This document shows, one piece after another, positions 9,764 to 19,838 of a stretch of 64,000 nucleotides of DNA. The DNA comes from CAXKXX01 sp964059975. Its GTDB lineage: Bacteria > Pseudomonadota > Gammaproteobacteria > Enterobacterales > Enterobacteriaceae. The translations under genes were made by a program, and so were the position numbers. Every line of letters begins with the position of its first letter. The stretch's first letter is position 1. The notes beneath the pieces are model-generated. The model saw nothing but the letters and a program-made list of their open reading frames with translations. It ran no database searches and was not told where the DNA came from. The stretch is from contig CAXKXX010000001.1 of the NCBI GenBank assembly GCA_964059975.1, forward strand, positions 1-64,000, in the 5' to 3' direction.

Positions 9764-9911
9764 TGAGTATCCTTTTTGATTTAAATTAATTAAATAAAAA
9801 AATGAGTCAACAAATTCTTATTCTTGAGCATTGAACTGTAATGTGAATTTTTTATCTTGGATAAGGTTTGATATAAATGTTTTACCAGAGATTGAGATAG
9901 CATTCTACGGG

Positions 9912-9963
9912 ATACTAGTATCATCTGTTCTCTCTATGCAAAGACAGCAGATGATACTAGTAT
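9912..9963. repeat. 16-bp inverted repeat upstream of glyA
   Basis: Arms ATACTAGTATCATCTG (9912-9927) and CAGATGATACTAGTAT (9948-9963) are perfectly complementary; loop 20 nt. Each arm itself contains the palindrome ATACTAGTAT. It lies about 150-200 bp upstream of glyA. It could be an operator, a leader hairpin or a leftover terminator; I see no match to MetR or PurR sites that I can defend. Confidence 0.6.
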
Positions 9964-10373
9964 GGGAATTTTAAATCCTTATTAAGATGACTGTTACCTA
10001 GTGGCATCTCTTATAAAAATAGAATGATTTATCTATATAGACGAACCTAATAGTATGCATAACAATACGTTATTAAAAATAGCCCATAAGCAATATCTCC
10101 ATGCTAAATAATTAGAGCATTTCTATTGTTAAGTCGCAGACTCTTTTCTTTCTTCTATTAGAGCACATCTGACTATTTAATTCTGTGATTATACGGGATC
10201 GCATCGACGTACATTAAAAATATTTTTAATATCAATGAGTTACGTAGTAATCATTAAGGCTAATCGGCCTTTCTATCATCTTTAGAATAATATAAATAAA
10301 AATAGCAAGATTTACAGCAATGCTGTCATCAACAGATCATATTGTACCGAAACTATATATTAGATGAAAAATT

Positions 10374-10395
10374 CAATCCGATTCGGATCGGATTG
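10374..10395. repeat. 9-bp hairpin with TCGG loop
   Basis: CAATCCGAT and ATCGGATTG flank TCGG. It sits between glyA and nadE, 325 bp before nadE. Possibly a fossil terminator of a lost gene. Confidence 0.45.
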
Positions 10396-10719
10396 GAAAT
10401 AAGTAGAGATTGGTATAAAAAATGAGAGATGCCCTCCCAATAGAAAACTCGCTAAATACTTGACAAACCTATTAAATAAAAGCAGTGCTAATATAAAGCG
10501 AGTCCAAATTTATTAGAAAACCGAGACCGATAACAACAATTAGCATAAAGTTTAACTTAAAGTTAGGATAGTAAGTAGCCTCTAGATTTAGCAGTATAGA
10601 ATAGAGCATCAAGCAATTTAAATGTACTGGCCAGAGGCTTTACGTTGCTTAATACATTGATATCGTATCATAGTTAGGCGCATAGACTTTTATCGAAACA
10701 TTAATCAGGATGGTAAATT

Positions 10720-12345
10720 ATGAGTAAATCACTTTCCATCGCATTAGCCCAGATTAACTTTCTAGTCGGTGATATTAAAGGTAATGCCGAACGTATCTTG
10801 AAAATTGTAAAAGAGCAGGAGGAAAAGGGGGCTGATCTAGTCATGTTTACTGAACTAGCGCTGTGTGGTTATCCGCCTGAAGATCTTTTATATCGCAACG
10901 ATTTTTATCAATGCTGCCTGAGGCACTTACAACGTCTGCAGGAATCCACAAACGATATAGCGATCCTAATTGGCCATCCATGGAGAGAAAATAATAAACT
11001 ATATAATGCACTATCACTATTTTCTGGAAGGCGTTTGTTAAAACGTTATTTCAAGCAAGCATTGCCAAATTATGGTGTATTTGATGAAAAACGCTACTTC
11101 CATACTGGTACTACACCATGTGTAGTGGAGTTAAAAAGTTACCGCTTAGGATTACTGATCTGTGAAGATCTCTGGTTTCCGGAACTAATTGACGCTGTTA
11201 AGAAAGATGGAGCCGAAATCATCTTATCGATCAATGCCTCGCCGTATCATTATGAAAAGCCTTATATTCGTAACGCCTTGATAACTACTCACTGCCAACG
11301 TACGCATCTTCCTTTGGTCTACTTGAATCAGATTGGAGGCCAAGATGAACTGATTTTTGACGGCTGCTCTAAAGTATTTGACGCCAAAGGTAATATAACT
11401 CATCGATTAGCAGCTTTTTCCGAACAAATAACTCAACTTAAACTTAATGAACTCCATGTGATCCCGATGAAAATACCGGCTATAGAATTGCCGTCACTAA
11501 CTCAGGTGTATGAGGCGCTGGTCCTAGCGGTGCGTGATTATGTAATCAAAAATGGGTTTAAGAAGATCATAATAGGTCTGTCTGGGGGTATTGACTCAGC
11601 CTTAACCCTGACAATCGCCACTGATGCTTTGGGTAAAGATAATGTACAGGCGTTGATGATGCCATTTCGTTATACGGCAGAGATGAGTATCACTGATGCC
11701 AAGGAACAAGCAAAAATTCTTGGTATAGATCTTAATATTATATCAATAGAACCAATATTCGATACTTTTATAAAACAACTATCTCCGCTATTTTATGGTA
11801 GCGAATGCGATATCACTGAAGAAAATCTTCAAGCACGCTGTCGTGGAGTTATGTTAATGGCACTGGCTAATAAGCGTCGTAGTATCGTTTTAACGACAAG
11901 TAATAAAAGTGAGATAGCAGTAGGGTACACTACTTTATACGGCGATATGGCTGGCGGTTTTGATGTGCTAAAAGATGTTTCTAAAACCTTGGTCTTCAAG
12001 CTATCTAAGTACCGTAATAGTATTTCTCATGTAATTCCTGAACGGATAATTAAGCGTTCTCCTTCTGCGGAATTAATGCCCAATCAACGTGATCAGGATA
12101 GCTTACCATCTTATGATATTCTAGATTTAATTCTTAAGGGCTATGCTGAGGATGACAAATCGATCTCCGATCTAGTAGATCAAGGTTTCGATGAAGCTAT
12201 TGTACGTAAAGTAATTCGACTGGTAGATATGAACGAATACAAGCGAAGGCAAGGTGCCATTGGGCCTAGGATTACTGCTCGTAATTTTGGTAAAGATCGC
12301 CGCTATCCCATTACATCAGGATTTGGACGAAAATCAGTTATATAA
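10720..12345 (+). CDS. nadE: glutamine-dependent NAD+ synthetase
   Basis: Amidates nicotinic acid adenine dinucleotide to NAD+, using ammonia released from glutamine by its own N-terminal domain. Seen: nitrilase-fold domain (about 1-250) with the Glu45-Lys112-Cys148 triad in FTELALCGYPP, RYFKQALPN and LLICEDLW; synthetase domain with PP-loop SGGIDS at 288-293, and TSNKSEIAVGY. 541 aa, about twice E. coli NadE (275 aa, ammonia-dependent); this two-domain form occurs beside glnB in Yersinia/Serratia/Sodalis relatives. ATG 10720 has AGGA about 10 bases upstream. Both active sites look intact. Confidence 0.96.
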   Translation: MSKSLSIALAQINFLVGDIKGNAERILKIVKEQEEKGADLVMFTELALCGYPPEDLLYRNDFYQCCLRHLQRLQESTNDIAILIGHPWRENNKLYNALSLFSGRRLLKRYFKQALPNYGVFDEKRYFHTGTTPCVVELKSYRLGLLICEDLWFPELIDAVKKDGAEIILSINASPYHYEKPYIRNALITTHCQRTHLPLVYLNQIGGQDELIFDGCSKVFDAKGNITHRLAAFSEQITQLKLNELHVIPMKIPAIELPSLTQVYEALVLAVRDYVIKNGFKKIIIGLSGGIDSALTLTIATDALGKDNVQALMMPFRYTAEMSITDAKEQAKILGIDLNIISIEPIFDTFIKQLSPLFYGSECDITEENLQARCRGVMLMALANKRRSIVLTTSNKSEIAVGYTTLYGDMAGGFDVLKDVSKTLVFKLSKYRNSISHVIPERIIKRSPSAELMPNQRDQDSLPSYDILDLILKGYAEDDKSISDLVDQGFDEAIVRKVIRLVDMNEYKRRQGAIGPRITARNFGKDRRYPITSGFGRKSVI

Positions 12346-13824
12346 GGAAAGAAAATAGGAATTTAAAAAAACCAAACAGATTAGATCTGCGACTGACCCT
12401 TCAAGTGGGCACCATTAGCTTATGAAGCGTAGTATAGAAGTAGGGTGAGATTCTAACTACACCGCTGTATATTTTTAAGGAAGGTGCGCACGCGATGCGC
12501 TCAAAAAATTTGACGATCTGTAATAGGGGTAACAAATTTATAAACGAATAAATCTTTAACTAAGAAGGGGCGTGCCCATCTTTTCTTCGTTTATCGTATT
12601 TATGTAATTCACGTGCTTATTGATCTTTTCCCACCTAAAATTAGAGCAGGAATCACGAGTCGTAGTCTGCCGAATGCAGGCTGTCTAAATCCTTGAATAG
12701 CGCTCTAGAAACGAGTGGTAATTTATTTTTTATGCTGTTTTATCAATGATCACCCGTCTTCTATTGGCGTTTAGAATCGTTTTCTTATTTTAAGGTCGCA
12801 TCAATGATATTAAGAATGGCGTCGTCCCATGAACCATAGCGATCTCAGAATTTGTCATTCAACTAGCGTTGTGCATATACATTTAACTAACGTTATATAT
12901 ATAGTATCAAAAACCTCTCGCTCGCTTGATTACACCATTTAATTTTTAGTTAAGGTATCATCAGAATTTCTTAAGATTGTGCGATAGATATTGCGCCCGG
13001 TGGTACAGTCGTTTCTCTCATTCCTAGAAGCTTCATCGATCGCATTAGATCTCTATCGATTATGTTTAAGAGTAAACTATAGGGGGCCAGCTTTACTATA
13101 TCTACTAATTTTTGAGTAAACGAATTGCTTAATTTTAGAAGATTTCGCGTCGAATTCTGATTTTAAGTAAGTCCTTACAATAAGTCTTATGGACTGCAGA
13201 TCGTGTCATTTAGGGTTAGATGAGATTCGCTTCTTGGTCTAATTTATCATCTTAACTCGAGGCTAGATTTAACCTTAAGGATCATGAATATACTCCTACC
13301 GTTAGCGAGATATGTTATATATAGTAGCGGATTACATGATGTAATAGTAAAGTATAACGAATTTTTGATATTATTTATAATAGTCGAGTAAGCCTTTAAG
13401 CTCAACCTCCAGCTTTTCTAGTACTTTTAGAGCTAAAACTCTATTTCTCATGATTAGAGATCATAATTAATACGACTTATTTCAAGTAGATTAAATTTAA
13501 TAGATGGTACTATTTCCATGACTCTTCCAGTTTCTTTTGCCGTGCACTTCTTCTGTACTTCTATTTTTAAATATGAGTTAATATCATATATTAAAAACAA
13601 CTAGATCCGTAAGGTTATAACCGAAATTTCTGACCGAGATAATAAAATCGTTTAGTTATCTTTATTTGGTTACTTTTATCTTTTATATAACACTGATTTA
13701 TCTAATGCCCTAGTCTTTTCGACTATCAGATGCAACCTTGAAACTATTATCGATCAGATCAAGATGGTGCTAAAAAATCTTGTTGCCTGATAACTCATTA
13801 TCTGATCTGAAAAGAGTTTTTCAG
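12346..13824. other. 1.5-kb non-coding spacer
   Basis: No gene recognised. A weak inverted pair TAAACGAA (from 12541) and TTCGTTTA (about 12584-12592) may follow nadE as a terminator. nadE and ppx converge here. The last bases hold the ppx terminator (13807-13824). Confidence 0.6.
13807..13824 (-). terminator. terminator hairpin abutting ppx stop
   Basis: CTGAAAA (13807-13813) pairs with TTTTCAG (13818-13824), loop GAGT. It directly follows the ppx stop codon (13825-13827). A longer imperfect pair (TCAGATC/GATCTGA) surrounds it. Short 3' UTR with hairpin suggests the transcript end. Confidence 0.5.
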
Positions 13825-15393
13825 TTATGAGGTTTTAAACCACTTATTCCGATCGGGCTTAGTCACGGCCTCTTCCTTGATCATTAGCTTCCAACCTACT
13901 ATGTCATTCCAATAACCCTGTTCACCTGCGAGACTGAGCTGCACAAGGTTATTTTGTGACAAATATCCAAATGGAAAAAATAGCGTCCAGTGATTATCGT
14001 GGGTTAGAAGATATAAACTCTCGGGTTTTAATGTTGACTGACGCTGATTATTAAGCAGAATACTTAATCGTAGTAGTTGAATAAGAGGCAGGTAATGCTT
14101 TTTCTTGAACAGATTTAAATGCGGTAATTCCTCTAATTTAATAGCTTTGCGATGTAAGCGAACTAGTGCTGTTAGAAGAAGCTGCTGCTCTTGGTTGAAA
14201 CCTGGTAGACTAGAATTCTGAAGAATGTAAGCGGAGTGGCGTTGCATTCCGCTCTGGTTGATGCTTAAACCCACTTCGTGTAGCATAGCCGCCCATTTCA
14301 GTAAGGCCTCTAATTGTGGTTGAATCAGTTTTCTATTTTGAACCATCCATTGTGCATATAGTAGCTCAGTAGTTTTTAGCACTCTCTTGGCTTGTTCACG
14401 ATCAATACCGTAATGATCAGCTAGGCTTTTTGCAGTGCGACTTCGAATATCTTTATGGCGGAATCGGCGTTCCATTTCATATAATACACCTTCACGTAAT
14501 GCACCACAAGAAAGACGTAATGCGCCATCAATCCCTAAGGAATCAAATACACCACATAATATGGCCAGGCCTGCTACAAACAATGGCTGACGTTCTTCTG
14601 AGAGCCCAGGTAAGCTAAGTGAGCTAAAACTTTTATATAGAAGCACCTGATCCACGAGTAGATTTAACCGCTCTATCGTGATAAGCCCATCTTTCTTTCC
14701 CATCGCAACAAGCACTTCATGAATTGATTTAATAGTTCCCGAAGCCCCAAGTGTATGTTCCCATCCTTGAATACGGTACTGCAAAGATAGATCCTTGAGC
14801 TTCTGTGACGCCGCCAAGCGTGCTCGACGAAAGTTTTTTTTACTTATATCTCCACCAGGAAAGAAGCTCTGGGCAAAATTGACGCAACCCATTCGGCGAC
14901 TTTCCGCCATAACCGGCTCAAAATCTTCTCCGATTACTAATTCGGTAGAGCCGCCACCAATGTCGACTACTAGCTTTCGACCCTTTTCTGGTTGAGTATG
15001 AGCAACTCCCATAAAGATTAAACGCGATTCTTCCTGACCGGCAATAATCTCTATCGGATAAGGGATGACTGTAGTCGCTAGCTTAAGAAATGCTTTCGCA
15101 TTTACGGCTTGTCGTAGAGTATGGGTTCCTACGATCGTAACATTACTCTCAGGAAACCCTCTTAGCCGTTCGGCGAATAATGCTAGACAAGCTATACCAC
15201 GGGCTATCGATTCTTCATTGAGTACGTTATTACTCTCTAATCCTTCAGCTAGGAGCACACGCTGTTTTAAACGACTTAGTATTTGTAGGGCACCGTTAAC
15301 AACGCGAGCTATCACCATATGAAAACTATTTGATCCAAGATCGATGGCAGCGAATTCCTGAGGTTTGTTACTTTCAGTTTTTTTTATCGTCAT
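13825..15393 (-). CDS. ppx: exopolyphosphatase
   Basis: Releases orthophosphate processively from inorganic polyphosphate chain ends. Seen: ASKHA-fold phosphate motifs DLGSNSFHMVIARV and VDIGGGSTELVIGE, GASGTIKS, then the C-terminal HD-like region with LHEVGLSINQSGMQRHS. 522 aa against 513. The frame runs to a TTG at 15402, but ATG 15393 aligns best with the E. coli N-terminus. It starts 13 bp after the ppk stop, so ppk-ppx form one transcript as in E. coli. A hairpin abuts the stop codon. Confidence 0.97.
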   Translation of the reverse strand: MTIKKTESNKPQEFAAIDLGSNSFHMVIARVVNGALQILSRLKQRVLLAEGLESNNVLNEESIARGIACLALFAERLRGFPESNVTIVGTHTLRQAVNAKAFLKLATTVIPYPIEIIAGQEESRLIFMGVAHTQPEKGRKLVVDIGGGSTELVIGEDFEPVMAESRRMGCVNFAQSFFPGGDISKKNFRRARLAASQKLKDLSLQYRIQGWEHTLGASGTIKSIHEVLVAMGKKDGLITIERLNLLVDQVLLYKSFSSLSLPGLSEERQPLFVAGLAILCGVFDSLGIDGALRLSCGALREGVLYEMERRFRHKDIRSRTAKSLADHYGIDREQAKRVLKTTELLYAQWMVQNRKLIQPQLEALLKWAAMLHEVGLSINQSGMQRHSAYILQNSSLPGFNQEQQLLLTALVRLHRKAIKLEELPHLNLFKKKHYLPLIQLLRLSILLNNQRQSTLKPESLYLLTHDNHWTLFFPFGYLSQNNLVQLSLAGEQGYWNDIVGWKLMIKEEAVTKPDRNKWFKTS

Positions 15394-15406
15394 AACGGCC
15401 AACCTA

Positions 15407-17467
15407 TTAGCCTGGTTGCTTCAAAGCTTTTATATATTTATAAATAGCAAGTTGAGCATGTATCTTGCGTCGGTTACCACGTGGTACGTATTTGTTGCTC
15501 AGGTTCTTATCTAGATAGCGTGCTTTTACTGTATCGCTGAACAGAATCTCTAAGATATCAAGAACGTGTTGTTTTAGTGTCGGATCTAGCAATAATACAG
15601 CCACTTCAATACGGTAATCTATATTACGTGTCATCCAGTCTGCAGACGAGAGATATACTTGTGCTTCTCCCTTATTGGTAAATACGTAGACCCGATCGTG
15701 CTCTAGATATCGGTCGACGATACTAACTACATGGATATTGTCACTGATTCCTGGTAGCTGAGGAATTAAAGAACACATTCCCCGTACCAAAAGGCGAATT
15801 TTTACCCCAGCAGAAGAAGCATTATATAAGCGATCTACTAATCCTTTATCTAATAAATTATTGAGTTTAAGCATAATGCCCGACTGTTCTTTAGCTTCTG
15901 CATTTGCAATTTCATTATCAATCAGTTGATATAACTTTAGGCGTGAGTTTTTCGGCGACACCAAGAGGTTGTGAAAAGTAACTGGCTGGCATGGGTTCTC
16001 AATAAAATGGAACACCCGGAGTACTTCTTTAGTTATGCTTGAATCTGCAGTCAGCAATGAATAGTCGGTGTAGTTACACGCTGTCTTCTCATTAAAATTA
16101 CCAGTCCCAATATGGGCATAATGTACGATTACTTCACCTTCTCGGCGTGAAATCAAGAATAGCTTGGCATGAATTTTTAGTCCCGGATCTGAGAAAATAA
16201 CACGCACACCAGCTTCAGTTAGATACCTAGACCAGTGTATATTGGCTGCCTCATCAAATCGTGCTTTTAACTCGACTACTACCGTAACCTTTTTTCCATT
16301 ATGCGCGGCGCAGATCATCGAGTCGATGATTCGTGACTCTTTCGCCACACGATAAATATTGATTTGTATCGCCAGGACGTTGGGATCAAATGAGGCTTCG
16401 AGCAATAGATCAAGTACATGCTCAAATGTCTGATAGGGATAATACAGAAGCACATCTTTTTCCCGTATGGCATCGAAGCTATTGCGAAAGCGTTCAAACC
16501 AACTATGACGTAGCCGTGAAAGAGGTTTATGAACTAATTTAGTTTTTCCTACATTCGGAAAACTCATAAAATCTTTAAAATTATGATAGCGCCCCCCGGC
16601 TATGACGGAATCGTAGTTAGAGATTCCCAGCTTGCTGCATAACAACTCTACTATCGGATTTGGCATGTCACTTTGATATACAAATCGAACGGGTTCGGAG
16701 GTCATACGTTGTTTCAAGCTAAAAGACATCAAGTCGAGTAAGCTAGTTTTCATTTCAGTGACTAGATCATATTCCGCATCACGCGTCATTTTTATCGAAT
16801 AGGCATTAAGTGCATCATAGTCAAAGCATCCTTTAAAGATATCATCTAGGCAATAGCGTAAAATATTATCTAGTAGTATTATAGGTTTGCTACGACGTAT
16901 ATTTTCGGAAGGCAGATTGATAAATCGGGGTATCTTATCAGAAGGAATTTCTAAGAGAGCGCAGTCAATATTTGTACCTTGTATAATCTCTACTGCAAGA
17001 TAAGTAGAGTCATCTTTTAGAAACTGTGCAAGATTTGCATCATGACCGATTAGTATCGGCCTTATATGCCGACGAAGCTTTCGTTTGAAATATTGTCTTA
17101 ACCAGACTTTTTGATTTGACGAAAGCTGGCGTTCATTAATCAAGAAAATTTGATTTCGTGCCATCTCAAGTAATAAATCGTTATAAACGATATCAAATTC
17201 TTGCTCAATTTTTAGTACTTTTTTCTGAATTTGTTTTAGTAGGTAGTGCCATTTCCCGGAGTTAGTTCGGCCTTGACTGCCCAAGATGCGTCGATTCAAA
17301 TCCGCAAAACGTACTTTATAGAACTCATCGAGATTACTCGAATAAATTCCAAGAAAGCGCATACGCTCAATCAGGGGATTACTTTTATCTACAGCTTCCT
17401 GCAGTACACGTTCATTAAAAGATAACCAGCTTAGTTCTTTTTCGATGTAGAGCTTCTCCCGATGCAT
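15407..17467 (-). CDS. ppk: polyphosphate kinase
   Basis: Reversible synthesis of polyphosphate from ATP at the inner membrane. Seen: N-terminal KLYIEKELSWLSFNERVLQE, YSSNLDEFYKVRF, and the phospholipase-D-like catalytic half with LKIHAKLFLISRR (autophosphorylated histidine region), HIGTGNFNEKTA and YLEHDRVYVF. 686 aa against 688. A GTG at 17473 is in frame, but ATG 17467 is preceded by AGAGAG five bases upstream and matches the family start. First gene of the ppk-ppx operon. Polyphosphate enzymes are often missing from small symbiont genomes, so intact retention is notable. Confidence 0.97.
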   Translation of the reverse strand: MHREKLYIEKELSWLSFNERVLQEAVDKSNPLIERMRFLGIYSSNLDEFYKVRFADLNRRILGSQGRTNSGKWHYLLKQIQKKVLKIEQEFDIVYNDLLLEMARNQIFLINERQLSSNQKVWLRQYFKRKLRRHIRPILIGHDANLAQFLKDDSTYLAVEIIQGTNIDCALLEIPSDKIPRFINLPSENIRRSKPIILLDNILRYCLDDIFKGCFDYDALNAYSIKMTRDAEYDLVTEMKTSLLDLMSFSLKQRMTSEPVRFVYQSDMPNPIVELLCSKLGISNYDSVIAGGRYHNFKDFMSFPNVGKTKLVHKPLSRLRHSWFERFRNSFDAIREKDVLLYYPYQTFEHVLDLLLEASFDPNVLAIQINIYRVAKESRIIDSMICAAHNGKKVTVVVELKARFDEAANIHWSRYLTEAGVRVIFSDPGLKIHAKLFLISRREGEVIVHYAHIGTGNFNEKTACNYTDYSLLTADSSITKEVLRVFHFIENPCQPVTFHNLLVSPKNSRLKLYQLIDNEIANAEAKEQSGIMLKLNNLLDKGLVDRLYNASSAGVKIRLLVRGMCSLIPQLPGISDNIHVVSIVDRYLEHDRVYVFTNKGEAQVYLSSADWMTRNIDYRIEVAVLLLDPTLKQHVLDILEILFSDTVKARYLDKNLSNKYVPRGNRRKIHAQLAIYKYIKALKQPG

Positions 17468-18063
17468 GAGCACTCTCTGTCAACTTATAAAGGATGTGGG
17501 TTGTAATGCTCAGACGCCCATATCTTCTTATTACAAAAGAAGTTGGACGGGATGGCCCGACCGTCCTATGCGTCATAAAACGTAAATCTCATTAAGCATG
17601 AAGCTAGCAGTTATTTATTATAGCCAACTCTATTCTAGTAATAATCTTCAGCCTTAAACGGTAGTAAATTTTACTAATCTCTTTACGGTAACTGTTAGCT
17701 CTTTGGAGATTGCAATTTCCAGTTTCAAAGAGCTTTACTTCTTCACGTCATAAAAATCTTTTGATAGCACATCTATTGTTCTTTAAATCATTAGACCAAT
17801 TATCTAGAAATAAGACTTCTTATTACGAAAGATCAATACTGCTATGCTCTTTTTGTCTTCTCGAGTTTCTAGGAATAAACTTTCCGTATTTAGCAGACAT
17901 CAGTTTTTCAGTAAGGCTTCTAGCATAGTGATATCCGGAGCTCATAGTCTGCACCCACATTCTTTTTCTTATGCTCTCTTTCCCTTCATTAGGTTAAAAT
18001 ATAGATGATACTTAGGTGAGTATTTTAATATAAAATCTGTATCGATGATGGCTAATTAAGTAG

Positions 18064-18303
18064 TTTTTAAAAATTTTATTTTTTAAAAAATCGACTTAGA
18101 GATAGCCGTAAATCTAGGTATGCACTGGTTTTAGAAGATATTTCTATTAGAAAAGATATTATTTTTTATAAAACTTCATTTTTTTAAAAAAATAGCAAAA
18201 ATTTGCTCTTTCCTTAATTTTCTAATTTAAACAAGTACTGTAAAATTTTTTAAAAAATATTTAATCTACTGATTATCAAGAGAAAAACTAATTTTTTAAA
18301 AAA
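18064..18303. repeat. cluster of T(5-7)A(5-7) palindromes
   Basis: T5A5 at 18064-18073, T6A6 at 18079-18090, T7A7 at 18179-18192, T6A6 at 18246-18257 and T6A6 at 18292-18303. Further T6-7A6-7 copies lie at 20659-20672 and 21206-21217. Even in DNA of about 75% AT, four such 12-mers in 240 bp is far above chance. Role unknown; bent DNA, a protein site or weak bidirectional terminators are possible. Confidence 0.75.
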
Positions 18304-18360
18304 TTATATTTTAATAGCTATATACGAATCTATAAAAAGAGAGTCCGAACGAAATCCCCG

Positions 18361-18400
18361 ATTGCATTAGTTTTATATTTTTTTACAAAACTAATGTAAT
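18361..18400 (-). terminator. candidate ychF terminator
   Basis: ATTGCATTAGTTTT (18361-18374) and AAAACTAATGTAAT (18387-18400) pair over 14 bp with one G-T wobble, loop 12. It starts 23 bp downstream of the ychF stop. The stem carries the flanking T and A tracts typical of an intrinsic terminator usable in both directions. Confidence 0.6.
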
Positions 18401-18423
18401 TTATAAGAACAATATTTTTTTAT

Positions 18424-19515
18424 TTAGACATTAAACAAAAATTTCATCACGTCACCGTCTTTGACGATATAGTCTTTTCCCTCTAAACGCATTTTCCCAG
18501 CTTCTTTAGCGCCTTGTTCTCCCTTATAAGCGATAAAGCTTTCGTACGCTATGGTTTGTGCACGAATAAAGCCTTTCTGAAGGTCAGTATGGATCTTACC
18601 GGCTGCCTGTTGAGCAGTAGCTCCGATAGAAATCGTTTTCGCCTGTACTTCTTTGGAACCCGCAGTGAAGTAGGTATGCAGGTTTAAAAGATGGTAGCCG
18701 GTTTGAATAACCCGGCTTAACCCTGGCTCTTCTAGACCTAGTTCAGCCATAAATTCGTAACGATCCTCATCTTCTAGTTCTATAATTTCGGATTCAATGG
18801 CTGCGCAAACAGCGACTGTAGCCGAGTTTTCGGCTATAGCAATTTGACACACGCTATCTAGATGTGGGTTACCTGCAAAACCATCTTCGCTGACGTTAGC
18901 AACATACATAGTTGGCTTTAAGGTTAAGAAGCTTAAGTGACGGATTTTAGATTTATCTAGCATACTAAGGTCTAGTGCGTGTAGCTTGCACCCGCTTTCT
19001 AGTTGCTGTAAACATTTTTTCAGCACGTTTAGTTCGGATTCGGCATCTTCGTTTCCGCTTTTAGCTTTTTTCTGTATACGTTGAATGGCACGTTCGCAGA
19101 CATCGAGGTCGGACAATACAAGCTCGATATTGATCACCTCTATATCCTTAATGGGATCGATCATATTACTGACGTGTAAAATCTTGTCATTTTCAAAACA
19201 GCGCACCACATGAATGATAGCTTCAGTTTCTCGGATGTTAGTAAGGAATCGATTTCCCAATCCTTCTCCTTTAGAAGCACCTTTTACTAAGCCGGCGATA
19301 TCTACAAATTCCATCGTTGTGGGAATAATACGCTGCGGCTTAACAATCTCAGCTAATTTTTTTAGGCGCAGATCAGGTATTGGTACTACGCCTCTGTTTG
19401 GCTCAATGGTACAAAAAGGAAAATTATCCGCCTCGGCGCCGGATCTGGTCAACGCATTGAATAGAGTAGACTTGCCTACATTGGGCAAACCAACGATACC
19501 GCATTTAAATCCCAT
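18424..19515 (-). CDS. ychF: ribosome-binding ATPase YchF
   Basis: Obg-family P-loop protein (OLA1 type) that binds ribosomes and prefers ATP; implicated in stress and translation quality. Seen: G1 loop GLPNVGKSTLFNAL at residues 8-21, G3 DIAGLVKGASKGEG, the altered G4 region NVSED, a central coiled helical insert, and a C-terminal TGS domain ending AGKMRLEGKDYIVKDGDV. 363 aa, equal to E. coli. Paired with pth as in E. coli, though 323 bp now separate them. Confidence 0.98.
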   Translation of the reverse strand: MGFKCGIVGLPNVGKSTLFNALTRSGAEADNFPFCTIEPNRGVVPIPDLRLKKLAEIVKPQRIIPTTMEFVDIAGLVKGASKGEGLGNRFLTNIRETEAIIHVVRCFENDKILHVSNMIDPIKDIEVINIELVLSDLDVCERAIQRIQKKAKSGNEDAESELNVLKKCLQQLESGCKLHALDLSMLDKSKIRHLSFLTLKPTMYVANVSEDGFAGNPHLDSVCQIAIAENSATVAVCAAIESEIIELEDEDRYEFMAELGLEEPGLSRVIQTGYHLLNLHTYFTAGSKEVQAKTISIGATAQQAAGKIHTDLQKGFIRAQTIAYESFIAYKGEQGAKEAGKMRLEGKDYIVKDGDVMKFLFNV

Positions 19516-19838
19516 TTATTATGACCCCCAGTCATATTGCTTATTTCTTATTAATATAGCCGAATTTTAAGTAATGAGTAGTAAGGACTAAGTGGCATGG
19601 CTTTTATAAATGCAGCAGTCATTTTTATCTAGATAAAATCTATACGATAGATCTGTCGTAACAATACGGCAATTTTATTGCGCTTTTAGTCGCATATACC
19701 CGACATTAAAATGGTGTGAGCGGTCTAACTAGGCTTTCCTTTTGTGGCTTAAGAATCAGTGGTGATCTCATAAAACTAAACTATTTTATAAAGCATTGAG
19801 AATAATGATTCCTCTTTGGTTAGAGTAATAGCGTAAGG
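19516..19838. other. spacer between pth and ychF
   Basis: 323 bp without a recognised gene, in what is a tight pth-ychF pair in E. coli. A 6-bp hairpin AATAGC/GCTATT (19827-19843) spans the pth stop codon. Confidence 0.55.

Larger units (their letters stand above)
9764..10719. other. divergent spacer between glyA and nadE
   Basis: Must hold the promoters of both genes, but none stands out. By synteny it replaces hmp and glnB; no fossil is recognisable. Two inverted repeats (9912-9963 and 10374-10395) are present. Confidence 0.55.
17468..18423. other. spacer with T6A6 palindrome cluster
   Basis: No gene recognised; a 72-codon frame at 17710-17928 resembles nothing known. The half nearer ychF is extremely AT-rich and holds the T/A palindromes (18064-18303) and the ychF hairpin (18361-18400). 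A GC-richer bit at 17547-17566 (GACGGGATGGCCCGACCGTC) lies in the ppk upstream region and has partial inverted symmetry. Confidence 0.6.
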
